Positions 1 to 6,831 of a stretch of DNA of 9,602 bases are shown here, one piece after another. A program made the position numbers and the translations under genes. The stretch lies in contig JAITAZ010000223.1 in NCBI GenBank assembly GCA_031283825.1, positions 1 through 9,602 on the forward strand, given 5' to 3'. Positions within the stretch are counted from its first letter, which is position 1. Each line of letters starts with the position of its first letter. Origin of the DNA: Planctomycetaceae bacterium. GTDB lineage: Bacteria > Planctomycetota > Planctomycetia > Pirellulales > Thermoguttaceae. A model generated the notes under the pieces. It made no database searches. It saw nothing but the letters and a program-made list of their open reading frames with translations, and was not told the origin of the DNA.

Positions 1-115
1 AACGATAAAAAGGATTCGACAATAATTAAAATCAATTCAGATTTAAAAAAATAATCCTACAGACTCATTATCCTTTTACATTTATTCAACTCAACGCATA
101 CGAAATTAAAAATCT

Positions 116-2326
116 ATGAAAAAAATATTTTTAATATTAAAAGTTGTTTTTGTTGTTGTTTTATTTGCTTTCATTTTTTTTGCAAATGAAATTACATTTG
201 CTCAAAATCAATATCGTCGTCCTAGTCAGAACGATATTGAATGGTTGCTTGGCAACAATAATAAATCGAAATTGCCGAACCGTAATACGATCAATTTCTA
301 CGAATATTCCGAAGATAATGACAAGCCGATATCTCAAGCGGTTTTTAATTCTCGTTCCAATTCCAATGATTTATTCCCCGAACCTTGTCAACCGATTACA
401 TGCTCGCAAAGCGGCGTAAAACTTAAAAATCCAACTTGCCAGTGCGAATATTGCGACTCCAGAAATTCCCGTTACGTTGAACCTTGCGGTAAAGTAAAAA
501 CAAATTCTCAAAAAATAAAACAAACAAAATCTCAAAAAAAACCTCAAATAATAACCGCCGATAATTCCTCAACCGAAATAGAAAATAACAACGACTCAAA
601 CTCTATTTCTGAATCTGCATCAAACGTAAATATCAACTCCGACGACTTTACTCCGGACTCTAAATCTGACTCCGATTTAGTCTCTGTCTCTGATAATAAT
701 GAAAATAATATCGCCTCCGCACCTACGCCTATTGTTGCTGTCGATCCGGTTCTTTCTATTTCGTCCAAAGTCGTGAATTTGACACAACAGAATAAAACGC
801 CGAAACAAACCACTATCCAATTCGCTACGCAAAAAACGACTCCAATTGAAACCGAGTCTGAACAAAATATTAGTTCTAACGCGGTCAAAATTGCTTATCC
901 TGAAAATCCAATTCATACTCCCGCGCCGCTCAACAAGAACGCAAACGACCCGCAAAAGATCGCGGCTTTGATTACGTCTCGCGATAAACAACCCAAAACT
1001 CGCCAAACGCCGCAAGTTCCGCCGGCAGCTCAAATAAAGCCTAAACAACGCAAATATCAAACTGAAATCGGAGAGTATCATGGTTGCGGAATTACGAAAA
1101 ATAACGCGGTTCAAAATAACGCGGTTAATAATTGTCCGCAAAACGACATTAGCGAGATAAATTGTTCCTGCGATAGTTACGAACAACAATTTGTCGGTTG
1201 CGGTTCGGGGTCTGGAGAGATTATTGCGGAAACTTGCGTCGGCGTTTTGTTTCGTCATGTTGCAAAATTGCGTTACGCAAGAATCAAACACAACGCGAAT
1301 CATAATGAACAATGCAACTGCTGGCTCTGCGCTAATCTCGATAATCCCGATATGACCGGAATCGGTATTTTCAATTCCCGCGTCGCAGGATTCGAAATTA
1401 GCGCAACGAATAATATCAGCTTGCACGATTCGCCAAATATGTTTTTGTCAAGAGCTGATATTGCAACTCATTTTAACGCCGAAACGCGAAATCGCGCATG
1501 GGTAGATTATCGTCAATTTAATAATTCTGTTGCAACTGCAATTAGTTTGCCAAACGGAAATTACGTAGCTCAAGACCGTGCGGCAAATCTGTTTACATTC
1601 GGTTTAGAAAGATGTATCGGCATTCAGTCGTCGTTGGAAGTTCGGATTCCGCTGATATATCAATTCGGCTCTGATTCGGAATTTTCAAATAGATTTCAAA
1701 ATCTATATCGAGCCGGCGGAGGCGAATTAGGAAACATCACGTTGTCTGCCAAATACGTTTTCGCCCGCACCAAAAAAATTACTTTGACAACCGGTTTAGG
1801 CGTCTCGTTGCCGACGGCAGAAGATTGGAAAATCACAAATTACAACGCGTCAATTGAAAATAAAACCTACGAAATCGTTCCGTATCTTGCTTTTCAATGG
1901 CATCCCAATGACAGTGTTTTTGGACATTTACTCGTTCAAACCAATATCCCGATAAGCAAAAATGAAATCCATTTTGCCGATCAGAAAAGTAAAATCGAAG
2001 AATCGCAGTTAATCCAAGTCGGCGCACAACTAGGACGCTGGTTTTATCGTAACGAATACGGAATGTATTCGTGTCGAATAGGAGGATTCATAGAAATCGA
2101 CTACGCCGCAGCAATAGATTCGGCAGATAATGGAATAATTGCTGATATGAATAATAATTTTATCTGGCTCAATTCGACAGAAAATAAACCAGATAGATTA
2201 AATCTAACCGCCGCCTTGCCAGTGTCATTTGGTCAATTTTCTATCAACAACGCTGTAATCGTACCAATATCAAACAATAGACCTTTTTCTATAGCATATA
2301 ATTTTTCTCTCTGCCGAAAATTTTAA
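116..2326 (+). CDS. Secreted, probably outer-membrane beta-barrel protein with long disordered N-terminal region
   Basis: The 736-residue product starts with a clear Sec signal peptide: MKK, a hydrophobic core to about residue 23, and likely cleavage after TFA at residue 29. Residues 30-320 are low complexity, rich in Asn, Ser, Gln, Thr, Lys and Pro, with a Cys cluster at 91, 96, 108, 110, 113 and 124. A second Cys-rich stretch (324-405) includes GCG and CNCWLC motifs. From about 415 to the end the sequence alternates short amphipathic strands and turns, with segments such as FTFGLE, EVRIPL and LGVSLPTAEDW. It ends in Phe (FSLCRKF), as outer-membrane barrel strands often do. I infer a C-terminal barrel of about 300 residues carrying a flexible, possibly disulfide-bonded periplasmic or surface N-terminus. 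The pattern resembles a planctomycete family of barrel proteins, but substrate and function are unknown. The start is the first ATG before the signal peptide, and no Shine-Dalgarno precedes it. Confidence 0.85.
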   Translation: MKKIFLILKVVFVVVLFAFIFFANEITFAQNQYRRPSQNDIEWLLGNNNKSKLPNRNTINFYEYSEDNDKPISQAVFNSRSNSNDLFPEPCQPITCSQSGVKLKNPTCQCEYCDSRNSRYVEPCGKVKTNSQKIKQTKSQKKPQIITADNSSTEIENNNDSNSISESASNVNINSDDFTPDSKSDSDLVSVSDNNENNIASAPTPIVAVDPVLSISSKVVNLTQQNKTPKQTTIQFATQKTTPIETESEQNISSNAVKIAYPENPIHTPAPLNKNANDPQKIAALITSRDKQPKTRQTPQVPPAAQIKPKQRKYQTEIGEYHGCGITKNNAVQNNAVNNCPQNDISEINCSCDSYEQQFVGCGSGSGEIIAETCVGVLFRHVAKLRYARIKHNANHNEQCNCWLCANLDNPDMTGIGIFNSRVAGFEISATNNISLHDSPNMFLSRADIATHFNAETRNRAWVDYRQFNNSVATAISLPNGNYVAQDRAANLFTFGLERCIGIQSSLEVRIPLIYQFGSDSEFSNRFQNLYRAGGGELGNITLSAKYVFARTKKITLTTGLGVSLPTAEDWKITNYNASIENKTYEIVPYLAFQWHPNDSVFGHLLVQTNIPISKNEIHFADQKSKIEESQLIQVGAQLGRWFYRNEYGMYSCRIGGFIEIDYAAAIDSADNGIIADMNNNFIWLNSTENKPDRLNLTAALPVSFGQFSINNAVIVPISNNRPFSIAYNFSLCRKF

Positions 2327-2328
2327 AT

Positions 2329-2380
2329 GGAATCTCTAATAATTCGTTTTTTTATTAACCGCAGAGAACACATAAAAAAT
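2329..2380 (+). repeat. CACAGAG repeat family, copy A (degenerate)
   Basis: The copy begins GGAATCTCTAATAATTCG, runs through a T-rich stretch and ATTAACC, then CGCAGAGAA and CACATAAAA (2360-2377). The 9 bp unit is decayed compared with the copies at 4343, 7454 and 7573. It begins 3 bp after the stop of the barrel gene. The lead-in closely matches the reverse complement of the copy at 7569-7632. Confidence 0.7.
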
Positions 2381-2412
2381 TTGTAACGAATATTCGGTGA
2401 TAATATTTTTCC

Positions 2413-2461
2413 GCTGCCCTTTCAGGGCGTAGGATTTTTTCTTTTGAACGTGAACGATTAC
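2413..2461 (+). repeat. GCCCTTTCAGGGC / CGTGAACGATTAC element, single arm
   Basis: A hairpin GCCCT-TTC-AGGGC (2416-2428) is followed by GTAGGA, T6, CTTTT and then GAACGTGAACGATTAC. The same order of parts forms the right arm of the large hairpin at 4384-4506. The stem followed by a T tract resembles an intrinsic terminator and could end transcription of the barrel gene about 100 bp after its stop codon. That function is inferred. Confidence 0.65.
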
Positions 2462-2504
2462 CCAAAAAAATAATATGGTTTTTTAAAAAACCGTGAACGG
2501 TTAC
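2462..2504 (+). repeat. AT-rich palindrome and second CGTGAACGGTTAC motif
   Basis: A perfect 16 bp palindrome GGTTTTTTAAAAAACC occupies 2477-2492 and is followed by CCGTGAACGGTTAC (2491-2504), a second direct copy of the motif at 2449-2461. A 23 bp stretch beginning with CCC, then A7 and TAATATGG plus T5, at 2461-2483, recurs exactly at 9167-9189 in the terminal repeat region. Confidence 0.7.
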
Positions 2505-2547
2505 ACAAAATTTATTTTAGAATTTCCCGATTACAAACTGTCGTATT

Positions 2548-3387
2548 ATGCGAAATGCTTTTTCTGTTGATGTTGAGGATTACTATCAAGTTGGCGCGTT
2601 TGCGCGGGTTATTTCTTTTGACGATTGGGATAAATGGGAATCGCGGGTTGTAACCAATACTCGGCGAATTCTTGATATACTTGATTCGGTTTCTAATCCT
2701 GTTAAAGCGACATTTTTTGTTCTTGGTTGGATTGCAGAGCGTCATCCTAATCTTGTTCCAGAGATTGTTTCTCGCGGACATGAGATTGCTTCTCATGGTT
2801 TTAACCATCAGCTTGTCTATGAGCAGACGGAAAAAATATTTCGCGAAGATGTAACTCGCGCTCGGCAGATATTGCAAGTTCAATCGGGTCAAGATGTCGT
2901 TGGTTTTCGTGCGCCTAGTTTTTCGATAGTCAAGCGAACTGCTTGGGCGCATGAAATCCTAGTAGAATCCGGTTACAAATACGACAGCAGCGTTTTCCCG
3001 ATACATCACGATTTACACGGCAATCCCGACGCGCCGCGAGAAATTCATACAATTAAAACTAATGCCGGATCGATTCAAGAATTTCCTCCTGCTGTCGTGA
3101 GATTATTAGGTCAAAATTTACCTATCGGCGGCGGCGGATATTTCAGATTTTTCCCATATTTTGTAACGAAAATGTGTTTGCGTGCAGTGAATAAACAGAA
3201 TTTACCTTTTGTATTTTACATTCATCCTTGGGAGACTGATCCAACCCAACCCAGAATCCCAAACGCACCGCTAAAAAGCCGATTTCGACATTACGTGAAT
3301 CTAAATCGCACAACAAAAAGATTAAAAAAATTAATCAACGATTTTAATTTCACAACTATTAAAAATATTCTCTTTCCAGAAAATTAA
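2548..3387 (+). CDS. Polysaccharide deacetylase, exosortase/PEP-CTERM-locus subfamily (NodB fold, DUF3473-type C-terminus)
   Basis: This 279-residue cytoplasmic protein lacks a signal peptide. The N-terminus, NAFSVDVEDYYQVGAF, is the signature of the deacetylase subfamily found beside exosortase (XrtA-type) exopolysaccharide loci. NodB motifs are present: D8, E10 and D11 in motif 1; H83 and H87 in SHGFNH as metal ligands; R121-A-P in motif 3; EFPP at 178-181; and HPWETDP from 226 near the C-terminus. The family removes acyl groups, usually N-acetyl, from polysaccharide sugars. The actual polymer is unknown. Length is normal for the subfamily and all key residues appear intact. No exosortase, glycosyltransferase or PEP-CTERM protein is encoded in this window, so the usual locus context is missing. 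The start is set by the conserved N-terminus. The upstream sequence is repeat-derived and has no Shine-Dalgarno. Arg codons are all CGN in the first half, while half of the last eight are AGA. Confidence 0.9.
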   Translation: MRNAFSVDVEDYYQVGAFARVISFDDWDKWESRVVTNTRRILDILDSVSNPVKATFFVLGWIAERHPNLVPEIVSRGHEIASHGFNHQLVYEQTEKIFREDVTRARQILQVQSGQDVVGFRAPSFSIVKRTAWAHEILVESGYKYDSSVFPIHHDLHGNPDAPREIHTIKTNAGSIQEFPPAVVRLLGQNLPIGGGGYFRFFPYFVTKMCLRAVNKQNLPFVFYIHPWETDPTQPRIPNAPLKSRFRHYVNLNRTTKRLKKLINDFNFTTIKNILFPEN

Positions 3388-3635
3388 CAAATAGAACATG
3401 ATAGTTTCAAATTAACAATTGAGCGACTCAAAGGACAAAAATTTCGTTTGTAAATCAATATATTCCTACAACGAAATCGGCATATTTACCCGATTAGATA
3501 TTCTGATATAATTCCGATGATTTGCATTTGTAAGCGGCTTCGACGCAAAATAAATTTGTCTAGAATGAAATGTTAAATAACAAATTGTAATCAGCAATCA
3601 GATTAAAAAAATCAATAAAAAACAAAAAAATAATT
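3388..3635. other. Spacer without recognisable features
   Basis: This AT-rich 248 bp between the deacetylase and atpH shows no repeat family of this window, no convincing hairpin-plus-T-tract terminator and no promoter with standard spacing. It is the only spacer longer than 200 bp here that lacks the structured repeats. Confidence 0.6.
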
Positions 3636-4277
3636 ATGGAAAATATTATATCCCAAGACGCCCAATTCGTTGCTGAAAACGACGGGAATGTCGATGTTGA
3701 TAAGATAGCTGAAATCTATGCGGAAGCATACATGAACGCTGTTAAATCAAATAACAACTCAATCGACGACGCAGTTGACGAATTCGCTTCTCTTGTCAAT
3801 ATTTTGAAATCCAATGATAAATTTTCATCCGTGCTTGCGTCTGCAAGAATAACGTCTGACGAAAAAATCGCTTTGCTTGAAAAGGCGTTAAAAAAATCTG
3901 CATCGGAACTGTTTATCAATTTTTTGAAAGTCGTTGCCCGACGTAATCGGCTTGATATTCTTGCTCAAATTTATCGACAAGCCCGAATAATTTTCGATAA
4001 ACAACATAAACTAATTCCAGTCGTAATTACAACAGCAACAGAAATTGATTCTGAACTTATAAATACGTTGTCAGCAAAACTCGCTGAAATTATCGGCGGA
4101 ACGCCTATTATTCGTAACGTCGTCGATCCAAAAACTATTGGAGGACTTATTGTCCGCGTCGGCGACACAGTTTACGACGCCTCGTTAATAACTCAACTCA
4201 ACTCCGTAAGAAAACAAATAATTGAACGAAGCGCACAAGAAATTCAATCCAGACGCAACAATTTTCAAAACGAATAA
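3636..4277 (+). CDS. atpH: F1Fo ATP synthase subunit delta (OSCP homologue)
   Basis: The 213-residue protein matches the delta/OSCP family, the peripheral-stalk protein joining the F1 alpha subunits to the membrane b subunits on the cytoplasmic face. The N-terminal six-helix domain spans about 22-125 (EIYAEAY near 26-32, FINFLKVVARRNRLDIL at 93-109). The C-terminal domain includes VVITTATEID at 129-138 and the hallmark IGGLIVRVGDTVYDASL at 168-184. The family is usually about 175-185 residues. The extra length is an acidic N-terminal extension of about 20 residues and a short tail. The gene is normally between atpF and atpA. Here it lies between a polysaccharide deacetylase and an exported hydrolase, with 248 and 250 bp gaps, so no other ATP synthase gene is adjacent. 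The reading frame is intact and conserved positions look normal, so it is probably functional. No Shine-Dalgarno is visible before the ATG. Confidence 0.93.
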   Translation: MENIISQDAQFVAENDGNVDVDKIAEIYAEAYMNAVKSNNNSIDDAVDEFASLVNILKSNDKFSSVLASARITSDEKIALLEKALKKSASELFINFLKVVARRNRLDILAQIYRQARIIFDKQHKLIPVVITTATEIDSELINTLSAKLAEIIGGTPIIRNVVDPKTIGGLIVRVGDTVYDASLITQLNSVRKQIIERSAQEIQSRRNNFQNE

Positions 4278-4315
4278 TCGTTTGGAATGATATATACATT
4301 GAACAGTAACAAATA

Positions 4316-4370
4316 GGAGATATCTAAAAATTCATTTTTAGACACAGAGAACACAGAGTTCACAGAGAGT
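4316..4370 (+). repeat. CACAGAG repeat family, copy B (best preserved)
   Basis: Three tandem 9 bp units are exact in their core: CACAGAGAA (4343-4351), CACAGAGTT (4352-4360) and CACAGAGAG (4361-4369). They are preceded by an AT-rich lead-in containing TCTAAAAATTCATTTTTA. The copy starts about 40 bp after the atpH stop codon. Confidence 0.85.
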
Positions 4371-4383
4371 GTTTTAAAAATTT

Positions 4384-4506
4384 TAACCGTTCGCGCACAA
4401 GAGAAAAATTTCTTACGCTCTGAAAAGGGCGCAAGCCGTTGAACGCGAAATTGCTGACGCCCTTTAAAGTCGTAGGAATTTTTTTCTTTTGAACGTGAAC
4501 GATTAC
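4384..4506. repeat. Large imperfect inverted repeat with T tract, possible terminator
   Basis: The left arm (about 4384-4432) starts TAACCGTTCGCG and ends TGAAAAGGGCGC. The right arm (about 4456-4506) is its imperfect reverse complement, from GACGCCCTTTAAAG to CGTGAACGATTAC. Arms are about 50 bp with roughly three quarters matching and one gap; the loop is about 23 bp. The inner part of the right arm is followed by TTTTTTTCTTTT, so the structure resembles a bidirectional terminator. It ends 21 bp before the start of the exported hydrolase, which means that gene needs either read-through or a promoter within or just after the element. Confidence 0.75.
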
Positions 4507-4527
4507 ACATTAACCATCATTAAAAAA

Positions 4528-5736
4528 ATGAAAATTACAAAAAAACTGTTGATTATTTCAGCTGCTGCGTTTTTTTTGACGCTGCATGTATTCGCTGACG
4601 CCGCCGATTGGACGGTTAATCTTCGTAATCGGAGCAAAGAAGGCGAAGTTAAAAATGTTGCTGAAAAATGGAATCCCAAAGAAACGGCGATAATCGTTTG
4701 CGATATGTGGGCGTTTCATCCGTGCGTCCATGCTACGGCAAGGTTGGAAGACCTCGCTAAAGAAATGAACGGCGTATTCGACAAAGCCCGCGAAAAAGGA
4801 ATCCTGATTATTTTCGCGCCCAGCAGTCACGATATCGATAAATATTACGGCGATTTACCGGCTCGTAAAACGTCGGCGAAATATCGTAAAGGTTTTGGCA
4901 ATCCGCGTCATTGGGATTTTTGGGTGCATGGACGCGGCGGCGAAAACGAACATTCGCATCTTGCTTTCGACGGCGAAAAAGACTCCGTGTGGCCCCTGCC
5001 AGGAGGAGACCCAAATTGTTTTGAAAGTCACGGAAAAACGCCGGATTTCAGACAAACTGAAATACTCAAAATTAAAGATACCGATATCCTCACCGACGAC
5101 TTCGTCGAAATGATCGGAAATAAAGAACACAAAGATTGTTTGTTCAAAGAACGCGGAATCAAAAACGTAATCCTCATGGGAGTACATACCGATATGTGCG
5201 TAATCGGACGACCTTTCGGTTGCAGAGCAATGAAAATCGCCGGATACAACACCGTACTCTGCCGAGATTTAACAGACTCCGCTTGGAATTGCGCAAGCCG
5301 AATAAAAGGAGCAATGGATCACTTTCGCGGATTAGATAAAGTAGTCGAATATATCGAAACATACATCTGCCCAACAATTACATCAACAGATATAACCGGT
5401 TCGCCGGCTTTCAAATTCGATGAAAATAAATACGCAAATTTGTTCCCAATCCCCGTTTCGCCAATCAAGAAAGAAATCGAAAAAGAAAGAGGGAAAGTCA
5501 AAGTAGAAATAGTAAAAGCTTTTTACGGCGTCGATGAAAATCAACGTATAGACATCACAAAAATTTTAAAAGAAAACGCCGACGGCACACGGTTAATTCC
5601 TATTGTCGCTTACAACGAAACTTTCACTGACCCATATCCGACAATCGTTAAATTTCTATGGGTTACATACAAAATCGACGGAGACGAAAAATCCCAAGTT
5701 TTTCAAGAAGGTGAAGAAATTATCCTCAAACGATAA
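4528..5736 (+). CDS. Exported isochorismatase-fold cysteine hydrolase with extra C-terminal domain
   Basis: I place the start at ATG 4528 (402 residues), because it gives a clean signal peptide: MKITKK, hydrophobic core 7-20, cleavage near A23 or A25. An in-frame TTG at 4489 would put 13 polar residues ahead of it and lies inside a repeat. Residues 50-285 form a cysteine-hydrolase (isochorismatase-like) domain. D59 in IIVCDMW is the likely catalytic Asp and C224 in GVHTDMCVIGRP the likely nucleophile. I cannot assign the usual catalytic Lys with certainty. A longer than usual insertion (about 110-190) is rich in His, Trp and Gly. Residues 325-402 (VEIVKAFYGV..IDITKIL..DPYPTIVKFLWVTYKIDG) form a separate beta-rich domain, which I recall as appended to several planctomycete exported enzymes and as possibly related to DUF3395. 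That link is tentative. The family hydrolyses amide or vinyl-ether bonds, but the substrate here is unknown. The product is probably periplasmic. Confidence 0.85.
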   Translation: MKITKKLLIISAAAFFLTLHVFADAADWTVNLRNRSKEGEVKNVAEKWNPKETAIIVCDMWAFHPCVHATARLEDLAKEMNGVFDKAREKGILIIFAPSSHDIDKYYGDLPARKTSAKYRKGFGNPRHWDFWVHGRGGENEHSHLAFDGEKDSVWPLPGGDPNCFESHGKTPDFRQTEILKIKDTDILTDDFVEMIGNKEHKDCLFKERGIKNVILMGVHTDMCVIGRPFGCRAMKIAGYNTVLCRDLTDSAWNCASRIKGAMDHFRGLDKVVEYIETYICPTITSTDITGSPAFKFDENKYANLFPIPVSPIKKEIEKERGKVKVEIVKAFYGVDENQRIDITKILKENADGTRLIPIVAYNETFTDPYPTIVKFLWVTYKIDGDEKSQVFQEGEEIILKR

Positions 5737-5783
5737 TTCTTAAACTACTCGCGTTACTATTCAGTCGATAGCAATTCCAGATC

Positions 5784-5816
5784 GGTATGCGACCTTTCGC
5801 CGAAAGGTCGCATACC
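5784..5816. repeat. Perfect 16 bp hairpin, GGTATGCGACC type
   Basis: GGTATGCGACCTTTCG pairs perfectly with CGAAAGGTCGCATACC around a single central C, so in practice the loop is CGCCG. GATC flanks both sides with a one-base bulge. A related stem, GGTAGGCGAC..GTCGCCTACC, occurs at 9309-9343. No T tract follows on the + strand, so it is not a classical terminator. It lies between the exported hydrolase and the membrane protein. Confidence 0.85.
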
Positions 5817-5822
5817 TGATCG

Positions 5823-5855
5823 TAAAAAATACTGCGGCAGAATAGTTACATTTAA
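5823..5855 (+). repeat. TAAAAAATACTGCG dispersed motif
   Basis: The 14-mer TAAAAAATACTGCG at 5823-5836 recurs exactly at 9566-9579 on the + strand and at 9034-9047 on the - strand. The longer stretch here, through CAGAATAGTTACATT, also resembles the reverse complement of 9419-9446. This ties the spacer to the terminal repeat region. Confidence 0.6.
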
Positions 5856-5912
5856 ATCGTTAGCGGCGGTTTAAATTTTTTATATTAACCAAAAACATTA
5901 ACGTTACGAAAA

Positions 5913-6551
5913 ATGAATACAATTATTTCTATTGCGTCTTTTGACGTATTATTTGGTGCTGATTTCTCTACAATTATTGGAATTATATTTGTTGTAATTT
6001 ATGTTATTGCTCATATTATTGGGTCTCTTGGTGCTGCGCATGAGACTTCAGTCAAAAAAGCAAAAAATAACATAAAACAACAAGAACAAGAATTAAACGA
6101 CTACATGTCCGAAAGAAAAAATAACGCAATACCCGTAAGACAAAATAACGAACAAGAAATAATATACACGTCAAGACCATCCGAAAAAAAGAAACGTAAT
6201 CTCCGAAAACCGCAACCTCAAATTTCATCTGAAATCATCAACGCCTTGCCTAACGATCAAAAAAATACGCGAAAATCGCTTGCTCGCGAATTGCCTACGC
6301 AAGGTCAAGGCACAAGATTTGAAGCCTCGCCGAGAACTCTAAATACAACGCTTGCGTCAACAGTCGAAACAAATGTAAATCCAGACTTAGAAAGTCTCAC
6401 CGGAATTTATGAACAACCCGCCCAAAACGCCGCCAATTCTGGAAATCCGAAAACATTGACCATTAACATAAACGACCTACTATCAACACCTGAAGGAATC
6501 AGAAATTCTATAATTCTGTCAGAAATAATAAATCGTCCTAATTGGGGATAG
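5913..6551 (+). CDS. Single-pass membrane protein of unknown function with conserved-looking C-terminal motif
   Basis: The 212-residue product has one strong transmembrane segment at about 19-42 (IIGIIFVVIYVIAHIIGSLG). It continues as a highly charged, Lys/Asn/Gln-rich stretch (48-130) that is probably disordered or coiled coil, then a Ser/Thr/Asn-rich linker. The C-terminus, from about 183 to 212, reads ININDLLSTPEGIRNSIILSEIINRPNWG. I recall similar endings, LRQAIVLSEIL..P, on short membrane-anchored hypothetical proteins of Planctomycetota, so this tail may be a conserved interaction helix. By the positive-inside rule the Lys-rich side should be cytoplasmic. Base composition changes sharply at the end of the membrane segment, from T-rich to A-rich codons, which largely follows the amino acids. 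No catalytic motif is seen. The stop codon abuts a 50 bp hairpin repeat. Existence of the gene is well supported by length, membrane segment and frame; its function is not known. Confidence 0.75.
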   Translation: MNTIISIASFDVLFGADFSTIIGIIFVVIYVIAHIIGSLGAAHETSVKKAKNNIKQQEQELNDYMSERKNNAIPVRQNNEQEIIYTSRPSEKKKRNLRKPQPQISSEIINALPNDQKNTRKSLARELPTQGQGTRFEASPRTLNTTLASTVETNVNPDLESLTGIYEQPAQNAANSGNPKTLTININDLLSTPEGIRNSIILSEIINRPNWG

Positions 6552-6600
6552 TAACCGTTCACGGAAATTTTTATCGAAAAATTCAAACGTGAATAGTTAC
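6551..6600. repeat. 50 bp inverted repeat bounded by GTAACCGTTCACG / CGTGAATAGTTAC
   Basis: GTAACCGTTCACG (6551-6563) pairs with CGTGAATAGTTAC (6588-6600) with two mismatches. The inner AATTTTT..AAAAATT (6566-6572, 6577-6583) pairs perfectly around ATCG. The first base is the last base of the preceding stop codon. The end motif is the same as in the elements at 2449-2504 and 4384-4506. Confidence 0.8.
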
Positions 6601-6612
6601 AAATTAACAAAA

Positions 6613-6690
6613 GTAGAGACGCAATGCCTTGCGTCTCTATTGTTCGATCAAAAGATCACCGATTGAGACGCAAAGCATTGCGTCTCTACA
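6613..6690. repeat. Pair of inverted TAGAGACGCAA hairpins
   Basis: The first hairpin is TAGAGACGCAA-TGCC-TTGCGTCTCTA (6614-6639), a perfect 11 bp stem. The second is GAGACGCAA-AGCA-TTGCGTCTC (6665-6686), 9 bp. The second unit is also the near-exact reverse complement of the first, so the pair can fold as two small hairpins or one long one. GTAGAGACGCAA repeats of this kind are, as I recall, found in several bacterial phyla. Confidence 0.85.
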
Positions 6691-6721
6691 TTGGGTTTAG
6701 TAATTCAAATCCGAACTTTAT

Positions 6722-6739
6722 CGTATGCTAAAGCATACG
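6722..6739. repeat. Short hairpin CGTATGCT-AA-AGCATACG
   Basis: A perfect 8 bp stem with a 2 bp centre lies about 95 bp upstream of the NAD(P)H oxidoreductase start. It could be an operator-like palindrome or another repeat remnant; nothing in the sequence separates the two. Confidence 0.45.
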
Positions 6740-6802
6740 GTTAATAAAGAGTCGTTCAATCTACGATTCAACGAAAAGACAATGCTGTTACAATTATTCC
6801 AC

Positions 6803-6811
6803 TGCTATATT
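6803..6811 (+). promoter_or_regulatory. Possible extended -10 promoter element for the NAD(P)H oxidoreductase
   Basis: TGCTATATT fits an extended -10 (TGn plus TATATT). Transcription would start near 6818 and leave a leader of only about 14 nt. No good -35 is at the usual spacing; TTACAA at 6788 is too close. In sequence this AT-rich such matches arise by chance. Confidence 0.2.
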
Positions 6812-6831
6812 ACGGTAATTTATATATTTTT

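Noticed and set aside
1..54. Frame 1 is open from the window edge to TAA at 52-54, possibly the tail of an upstream gene.
   Set aside because: Seventeen codons of AT-rich sequence give no recognisable motif, and an open stretch this short is expected by chance.
677..1426. 249-codon open frame on the - strand opposite the barrel gene.
   Set aside because: It runs antisense to a convincing secreted protein, is Arg/Ile/Phe-rich without domain motifs, and looks like a by-product of that gene's codon use.
2548..3387. Complete exosortase/PEP-CTERM sorting locus around the deacetylase.
   Set aside because: No exosortase-like membrane protein is encoded here and none of the exported proteins ends in a PEP-CTERM tail.
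4489..4527. Upstream in-frame TTG start for the exported hydrolase.
   Set aside because: It lies inside the CGTGAACGATTAC repeat and would place polar residues ahead of a well-formed signal peptide that starts at ATG 4528.
5784..5816. Perfect hairpin considered as an intrinsic terminator.
   Set aside because: It is followed by TGATCGTAAAAAA, not a T tract, on the + strand, and a relative occurs in a repeat cluster.
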